Assembly (NCBI GenBank): GCA_949284715.1
Contig: CASDWH010000036.1
Coordinates: 1 to 64,000 of the forward strand
Direction: 5' to 3'
Length of the DNA stretch: 64,000 bases
Source of the DNA: an uncultured bacterium
GTDB lineage: Bacteria > Cyanobacteriota > Vampirovibrionia > Gastranaerophilales > Gastranaerophilaceae
The notes below the pieces were generated by a model. It ran no database searches and was not told the origin of the DNA. It saw only the letters and a program-made list of their open reading frames with translations. Both the position numbers and the translations under genes were made by a program. Of the stretch, positions 59,122 to 64,000 are shown piece by piece (position 1 is the first letter of the stretch; every line of letters begins with the position of its first letter).

Positions 59122-60415
59122 ATTTAAAAAGCCTGACTTCTTAAAAATCAAATATTTTTCTACATTCTTTGCAGCATTTTGCCTTGCTGTTATTGTTGTA
59201 ACCGGCATTATAATTAATGCCCGCCTCTCTATTGAGGACAGGTTATACCTTACTAAAGAACACAAAAGTGAATTCTACAAAAAATTTACAACAAGTATAC
59301 TCTCACAGGAAGAATTTTTAGGAAATCTTTACTCTGACGACTACAAATTCAATATTTACATCGGCGGATTGTATCATACAATTAAAAACTTTGAAAAGGC
59401 GGAATTCTATTACAAACGTGCGATACAGCTTGCTCCGGATGCGACTTTTGAACATTATCTAAAGTTAATAATGCTCTATCTTGAAAACAATAAACCGGAA
59501 GAGGCCGAAAAAATAGAAGCCTCCATTAAAGATACTAACGCACAAAGGCTTATAAGATTCAAATGCAGTGCAAATATTCTGCTTGCAGATTACTATTATA
59601 AGACCGGAAACCCGCTAAATGCTAATAAAAAATATACGCGCGCAAACTATTACTTTGATAAACTAAAAATCAGAAAAGTCCGGATACGTGAATATATAAT
59701 GAATGGAATACTGGCTTCAAATGTCAAAATCGCGGATGACTATGTCACAAAAGGTAATTACTACGAAGCGTACAGGTATTTAAAGCGGGCAGAAAAAGCA
59801 GCCCCGGGGAATCTTACAGTAAAATACAAACTTGCGCTGGTTCTTTCTTATATTCAGCCTAATAAATCAATCGAATATTTTGAGTTTATTAAAACAAAAG
59901 AACCGCAGCTTGTCAGTTTTTATCTTTACTATGAAACGCTTATGAGAGCCGCAGATATTGCAAGAGTCAGAGGTGATTTACCAACATCAAAGCTTTATAC
60001 TTACAAAGCAGGCTCTATAAAGAATTTTTATCAGAACAATATTATAAATAACGACAATGTGGAATTTGATTTTCTACAATCAAAAATCCAAACCTCAAAA
60101 AAAGCAGATAAATTTATACTTAGGTTCAGAGTTAAAAATATCTCTAATTTCAATATAAACAATATGAAGATTGATATTTTAATCTTCAGAAAAGGTAAAC
60201 TTAGTGCAAGTTATACCCAGACATTATTTGAAAAGAACCCGCTGCACATTAATGAAACATCACCGATTATTAATGTTGTACACACAGGAAGCAAACACTA
60301 TAAAAAAATTGCCTATCCTGATATTTCTTTTGAAATCTACATTTATAAAAACGAAAAATACAAAACACTTGTATATAAAGGGGACTTTGGCAGCAGTTTA
60401 GTAACAGAGTACTAA
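59114..60415 (+). CDS. membrane-anchored TPR protein
   Basis: 434 residues from the ATG at 59114 (MIKFKKPDFLKIKYF); CTGGAGG precedes it inside the MgtC gene. A single helix near 15-37 (FFAAFCLAVIVVTGIIINA) anchors a periplasmic or cytoplasmic TPR region: YIGGLYHTIKNFEKAEFYYKRAIQLAPD near 85-115 and YYEAYRYLKRAEKAAPGNLTVK near 215-240. The last 110 residues form a beta-rich domain (FILRFRVKNISNFNINN). Function unknown. Confidence 0.8.
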   Translation: MIKFKKPDFLKIKYFSTFFAAFCLAVIVVTGIIINARLSIEDRLYLTKEHKSEFYKKFTTSILSQEEFLGNLYSDDYKFNIYIGGLYHTIKNFEKAEFYYKRAIQLAPDATFEHYLKLIMLYLENNKPEEAEKIEASIKDTNAQRLIRFKCSANILLADYYYKTGNPLNANKKYTRANYYFDKLKIRKVRIREYIMNGILASNVKIADDYVTKGNYYEAYRYLKRAEKAAPGNLTVKYKLALVLSYIQPNKSIEYFEFIKTKEPQLVSFYLYYETLMRAADIARVRGDLPTSKLYTYKAGSIKNFYQNNIINNDNVEFDFLQSKIQTSKKADKFILRFRVKNISNFNINNMKIDILIFRKGKLSASYTQTLFEKNPLHINETSPIINVVHTGSKHYKKIAYPDISFEIYIYKNEKYKTLVYKGDFGSSLVTEY

Positions 60416-60421
60416 AAACTA

Positions 60422-60449
60422 TTGCAATAAATAATTTATCAAATATAAT
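60422..60449 (+). promoter_or_regulatory. rpsT promoter
   Basis: TTGCAA (60422-60427), 16-bp spacer, TATAAT (60444-60449). Start predicted near 60456, giving a 75-nt leader before the ATG at 60531. Confidence 0.6.
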
Positions 60450-60476
60450 AAGAATACTCACACTATCCTCAGTTGA

Positions 60477-60499
60477 TTTACGGAGTCATTAACCGTAAA
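60477..60499 (+). promoter_or_regulatory. hairpin in the rpsT leader
   Basis: TTTACGG (60477-60483) pairs perfectly with CCGTAAA (60493-60499), loop 9 nt, midway in the leader. It may be an S20 autoregulatory site; no sequence proof. Confidence 0.4.
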
Positions 60500-60530
60500 A
60501 AGACACTAATATAAATAGAAAGGATAAAAA

Positions 60531-60797
60531 ATGGCAAATATTAAGTCAGCAAAGAAAAGAATACTTACAGCGGAAAAAAACAGATTAAGGAATGTTGCAT
60601 TCAAATCTTCTATAAAAACAGCTATTAAAAAAGCATTAGAGCTTGCGGCAGGAGAAGACAAGGCAGCATTGAATTCTGCATTATCAAATGTTTACAAACT
60701 CTGTGACAAGGCTGTTTCAAAAGGTATTCTTCATAAAAATACAGCTGCACGTAAGAAATCTAGATTAACTCTTGCTATTAATAAACTTGCGAAGTAG
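60531..60797 (+). CDS. rpsT: 30S ribosomal protein S20
   Basis: 88 residues, the normal length. MANIKSAKKRILTAEKNRLRN opens the three-helix bundle; KGILHKNTAARKKSRLTLAINKLAK closes it. Highly basic, binds 16S rRNA early in assembly. GAAAGGAT precedes the ATG. Monocistronic between its own promoter and a strong terminator. Confidence 0.97.
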   Translation: MANIKSAKKRILTAEKNRLRNVAFKSSIKTAIKKALELAAGEDKAALNSALSNVYKLCDKAVSKGILHKNTAARKKSRLTLAINKLAK

Positions 60798-60815
60798 TTG
60801 AAATAAGAACATAAA

Positions 60816-60849
60816 AACAAGGACTGTTATAAAACAGTCCTTGTTTTTT
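60816..60849 (+). terminator. intrinsic terminator of rpsT
   Basis: AACAAGGACTGTT (60816-60828) pairs perfectly with AACAGTCCTTGTT (60833-60845), loop 4 nt, followed by TTTT. Confidence 0.95.
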
Positions 60850-61016
60850 ACAGAAAAAGCCAATCACCACGCTGCATCCTCAAGTCTGAGAAGCCGGGAT
60901 GGGGGAGGCAGACCGTATTCCTTTGTCCTGCGGAACTTGGTTATTAAGTTTAGTGCAATAAATTGCACCCTTGCTTAGCGATTCAAAATAAAATACAATA
61001 AAAAAGGAGGAAAGGT

Positions 61017-61484
61017 ATGTCAATTGAAAAAGTGCGGGATTATTTAAGAGCTTTCGGGCGGGATAAAGAGATAATAGAGCTTGAACAATCAAGCGCGACT
61101 GTAGAACTCGCAGCGCAGGCACTCGGTGTGGAACCGGCAAGAATAGCCAAAACCCTTACATTTAAAGCTGCTGATGGAGTAATAATGATAGTAACGGCAG
61201 GCGATACAAAAGTTGATAACAAAAAATTCAAAGCAACATTCGGTATAAAAGCTAAGATGTTATCCCCTGAAGAAGTCTTAGAATATACAGGACACGCAGT
61301 CGGCGGGGTTTGTCCGTTCGGTATAAACAATCCTTCCGTAAAAATCTATCTTGATAATTCGCTTAAACATTTTGAAACAATCTATCCTGCCTGCGGAAGC
61401 GGAAATTCTGCCATCAAACTGACGCCGTATGAGCTTGAAGAGCTGGCAAAAACTAATCGCTGGATTGATGTTTGCGTCTGCTAA
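61017..61484 (+). CDS. ybaK: YbaK/EbsC-family aminoacyl-tRNA deacylase
   Basis: 155 residues. Core pattern of the family: SSATVELAAQALGVEPARIAKTLTFKA, then VDNKKFKATFGIKAKMLSPEEVLEYTGHAVGGVCPFGI. Lys in IAKTLTFK and the GGVCPFG loop form the pocket. YbaK hydrolyses Cys-tRNA-Pro, and related members clear other mischarged tRNAs; which one this clears is not determined. AAGGAGGAAAGG gives a strong ribosome site. Confidence 0.93.
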   Translation: MSIEKVRDYLRAFGRDKEIIELEQSSATVELAAQALGVEPARIAKTLTFKAADGVIMIVTAGDTKVDNKKFKATFGIKAKMLSPEEVLEYTGHAVGGVCPFGINNPSVKIYLDNSLKHFETIYPACGSGNSAIKLTPYELEELAKTNRWIDVCVC

Positions 61485-61528
61485 ACTCCTTAATCCAGAT
61501 ATAAAGCAGGTTACAGAATGTTAATAAT

Positions 61529-61557
61529 TTGACACAAATACTTTTTTGTTGTGTAAT
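61529..61557 (+). promoter_or_regulatory. smc promoter
   Basis: TTGACA (61529-61534), 17-bp spacer, TGTAAT (61552-61557). A near-consensus sigma-70-like pair, 45 bp before the smc ATG. Confidence 0.65.
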
Positions 61558-61602
61558 TAATAATGGCAGGATTGGCTTTTCAGCCTGTATTTGGGAAGGA
61601 TT

Positions 61603-64000
61603 ATGTATATAAAACAACTGGAAATCGACAATTTTAAGTCGTTTGCCAATAAGATAGAAATCCCGCTGTTGAAAGGGTTCACAACAATATCAGGCCCCAA
61701 TGGTTCCGGGAAAAGTAATATTATAGACAGTGTTCTATTCGCCCTCGGGTTATCAACCTCCCGAACCCTGCGTGCTGAAAAACTTTTTCACCTAATATCC
61801 ACCTACACAAAGAAGAACGAAGCTTTTGTAAAAGTCACTTTTGCTGAAAACGATGAAGGCGCCGAGTTTTCTGTCGCAAGAAAAATTAAAAAATCCTCCC
61901 AGGGATATAACAGTATTTACTATCTGGATGACAGAATAGTTACCCTTTCTGATATCCATATGAAGCTGGAAAAGTTCAATATTACCCCGAACAGCTATAA
62001 TGTAATGATGCAAGGTGATGTTACAAGTATCACAAACTGTTCCCCGGGCGAACGCCGTAAAATTATCGACGAAATTGCAGGCGTCGCTGACTTTGACCGC
62101 CGGATAGAACAGGCAACCGGCGAACTCGAAACCGTTGAGCAGCGCGTTGAACGTGCTATGCTAATCCTCACAGAGGTTAACGCAAGAATTGAAGAGCTTA
62201 GAGAACAACGTGAAATCGCTCTTAAATACCAAAAATTAAAAGAAGATAAAGCTAAACTTGAAAGTCAGGTTACTACCGTCAAATTCTTTGATATAAGAAA
62301 AAGTCTTGAAAAGGCACACGAAAATATCCTTGAATTCACCAAGAAGAAAAAAGAAGAAGAAGTCCGGATGAAAGATTTGGACGAACGGTTAAAACTCATT
62401 AACGAAGAGTATCAAAAAATATGTGAACTTGTACGTGAAAAAGGGGAAGCACACCAGATTGAGATTAAGAAAAAAGCAGAAGAATTAAAAGGCGATATTT
62501 CCCGTAAAGAATCCGCTATTGTATATGCCGACAAGCAGATTCAGGATGGGCTTAAATCCATAGAAAACTTCAAAAACGGTATCGAAACACAGGAAAAGAA
62601 AATCAAAGATACTAAACTCCAAATTAAACTCAAAGAAGATGAAATTCTCGGTATTCAAGAAAATATTGACAAGCAAAAAGCAGAGTTGAAAAAAATTCTT
62701 GAAGATATGACCGGATTAGACCAGACAGCCGAGCAGCACATAGAAAAGCGGAATACTTTGAGAAAAGAGTTAGAAGCTCTTAAAGATAAAGAAACCTCAA
62801 TTATACAGAAACAGGCGCCGCTTGAGGCTGAACTTAGCGCATTAAGGCGTTTACTAAATGAATCAAAAGATCAGCTTGAAAAACTTACAAGTTTCAAGAA
62901 CGACTACACCTCCAACAAAGATAAAAATACCCTTATGATTGAGCAATTGAGCAAGGATATGGAGGATTTAAAACTCGCACAAAGCGGCGGTATGAGGGAT
63001 TTAGACCAGACTAAAAACGAAATTGAAGACTTAGAATTCAATATAAAAGCAGCAGAAACCAAAATTTATAAACTCGAATTAAGCAAACAATCCGCAAGAG
63101 AATCTAACGCATCAATTGCTGTAGACACTATTATGAACGCCAAAATTCAGGGTGTCCACGCTCCTCTGATGCAGTTAGGGAAAGTTGATAAAGAATATGC
63201 TACAGCGCTTGAAGTAGCCGTAGGCGGCAGAATGGCGCATATCGTAGTAGATGATCCGCATGTCGCTTCTGTCTGTATTGAACTTCTTAACTCCTCAGGC
63301 AAAGGACGCGCAACATTTATTCCTTTAAGCAAAATCGTTAAAGCACCCTCAAGCCTTCACCTTCCTAAAGAAAAAGGTGTCATTGATTTTGCAATTAACC
63401 TTATTGAGTTTGATGATGAGTATATAAACGCATTCTACTATGCAGTCGGTGATACTCTTGTTGTTGAAGACCAATCCACAGCACACAAACTTATGGGTAA
63501 ATACCGGATGGTAACTCTTGCCGGTGAAGTATTTGAAAAATCAGGCTCTATAACCGGAGGTTCTTTACAAAAATCACGACTCAAATTCTCACAAAATGAC
63601 GATGAGGAACTCAGCACCTTCAAAGCAAGACTTGAAGAAATGAAAGCCAAGTACAAAAATCTCATCACTAAAAGGCAGGAGCTTGAATCAAAGCTTGATA
63701 AAATCCGTTCCGAATACTCGGCAACAATGAATGAGTACAACAAAGCCCAGATTGAATTAAAATCCATGAACAAAGATTTTGACTCCAATCAGGCTTCTAT
63801 TGACGAAAAAACACAGATTATAAAAAATACAGAACCCAAAATAGCACAAATTTCAGCAAAGCTCGACAAAATGGAAGAAGAGTTAATTTCAATATCCGAA
63901 CAAATGACAGAAAAAAACACCCAGATTGAAGATGTTGAAAAACTTATGAATAATGAGGAGCTGAAAAAACTCAAAGAACAAACTGAATCTGTAGAATTTG
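61603..64000 (+). CDS. smc: SMC chromosome segregation protein, N-terminal part
   Basis: 799 residues visible; the frame is open at the window end, where the coiled coil is still running, so the ABC signature and Walker B are outside. Start MYIKQLEIDNFKSFANKIEI at the ATG 61603 after GGGAAGGA. Walker A GPNGSGKSN near 33-41; the Q-loop region VMMQGDVTSITNCSPGERRKIIDEIAG. Long coiled coil from about 165, then the hinge (IQGVHAPLMQLGKVDKEYATALEVAVGG near 515-545). SMC with ScpA/ScpB compacts and segregates chromosomes; those partners are not seen. Confidence 0.96.
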   Translation, partial: MYIKQLEIDNFKSFANKIEIPLLKGFTTISGPNGSGKSNIIDSVLFALGLSTSRTLRAEKLFHLISTYTKKNEAFVKVTFAENDEGAEFSVARKIKKSSQGYNSIYYLDDRIVTLSDIHMKLEKFNITPNSYNVMMQGDVTSITNCSPGERRKIIDEIAGVADFDRRIEQATGELETVEQRVERAMLILTEVNARIEELREQREIALKYQKLKEDKAKLESQVTTVKFFDIRKSLEKAHENILEFTKKKKEEEVRMKDLDERLKLINEEYQKICELVREKGEAHQIEIKKKAEELKGDISRKESAIVYADKQIQDGLKSIENFKNGIETQEKKIKDTKLQIKLKEDEILGIQENIDKQKAELKKILEDMTGLDQTAEQHIEKRNTLRKELEALKDKETSIIQKQAPLEAELSALRRLLNESKDQLEKLTSFKNDYTSNKDKNTLMIEQLSKDMEDLKLAQSGGMRDLDQTKNEIEDLEFNIKAAETKIYKLELSKQSARESNASIAVDTIMNAKIQGVHAPLMQLGKVDKEYATALEVAVGGRMAHIVVDDPHVASVCIELLNSSGKGRATFIPLSKIVKAPSSLHLPKEKGVIDFAINLIEFDDEYINAFYYAVGDTLVVEDQSTAHKLMGKYRMVTLAGEVFEKSGSITGGSLQKSRLKFSQNDDEELSTFKARLEEMKAKYKNLITKRQELESKLDKIRSEYSATMNEYNKAQIELKSMNKDFDSNQASIDEKTQIIKNTEPKIAQISAKLDKMEEELISISEQMTEKNTQIEDVEKLMNNEELKKLKEQTESVEF

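Noticed and set aside
1-64000. tRNA genes, rRNA genes, insertion sequences, replication origin
   Set aside because: I looked through the intergenic stretches and saw no tRNA clover-leaf, rRNA sequence, transposase or DnaA-box cluster.

Overview
The window is an AT-rich, gene-dense bacterial chromosome segment, almost entirely housekeeping and motility genes. There are no transposases, CRISPR arrays, rRNA genes or recognisable tRNA genes. The mix suggests a flagellated member of the non-photosynthetic Cyanobacteriota (Vampirovibrionia/Melainabacteria, perhaps Gastranaerophilales). The pointers are a PDZ/radical-SAM DUF512 protein and a short DprA-like protein of kinds common in cyanobacteria, flagellar and stator genes, and several small proteins I cannot place. 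This taxonomy is an inference; 16S or marker-gene placement would decide it.

Layout. 0-0.9 kb: the 3' end of a tail-fibre-like S74-domain gene and a Gly-rich small protein. 0.9-5.6 kb: flagellar operon fliF-fliG-fliH-fliI (minus strand). 5.9-10.2 kb: a SulP transporter set between short TTTACCCC repeat clusters, PadR regulator, DUF512 radical-SAM protein and a PRTase-like protein. 10.3-18.8 kb (minus strand): tyrS, a DHA2 exporter, yajQ, rpmE, an internally repetitive protein, and a DprA-like/HEAT/TPR operon. 18.8-24.5 kb: pcrA helicase, mscS, rlmH, a VWA protein and a MORN-like membrane protein. 25-28 kb: WecG-family glycosyltransferase, transketolase N-half, homocitrate/isopropylmalate-synthase-like enzyme, XRE regulator. 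28.4-35.9 kb: alaS, an AbrB-like protein, a Skp/OmpH-like chaperone, and the DUF47-Pit phosphate pair behind a possible Pho box. 35.9-36.6 kb: a gene-free region rich in inverted repeats. 36.6-41.5 kb: a lone sugar ABC permease, rpsB-tsf with a structured leader, two unknown proteins. 41.5-46.2 kb: def-fmt-aroH-receiver operon, convergent with priA and a PC4-like gene. 46.4-50.5 kb: motA-motB, an RNase-H-like protein, and two adjacent genes sharing a motif. 50.8-55.3 kb: fba, TonB-C protein, stomatin/NfeD/DUF1858 operon. 55.3-64 kb: HMG-CoA-lyase-like aldolase, DppB/DppC-type permeases, MgtC, TPR protein, rpsT, ybaK, and the 5' part of smc.

How the parts fit. FliF/G/H/I (MS ring, rotor, export ATPase) and MotA/B (stator) imply a working flagellum. 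DUF47 and Pit form a phosphate-uptake pair. rpsB/tsf, rpsT, rpmE, def/fmt, rlmH, tyrS, alaS and ybaK serve translation. pcrA, priA, smc and the DprA-like protein serve DNA maintenance.

The most unusual signals are non-coding. Two minus-strand candidate small RNAs (near 31.9 and 50.6 kb) share an 18-nt core. There is a structured rpsB leader, an early terminator with an alternative fold ahead of the Skp-like gene, inverted TTTACCCC repeats around the SulP gene, and a cluster of perfect inverted repeats at 36.2-36.35 kb. Among proteins, the adjacent pair sharing GVKIDI-N-P-VNVP (48.9-50.5 kb) and the PC4-PriA pairing stand out. I did not find a clearly new multi-gene system.
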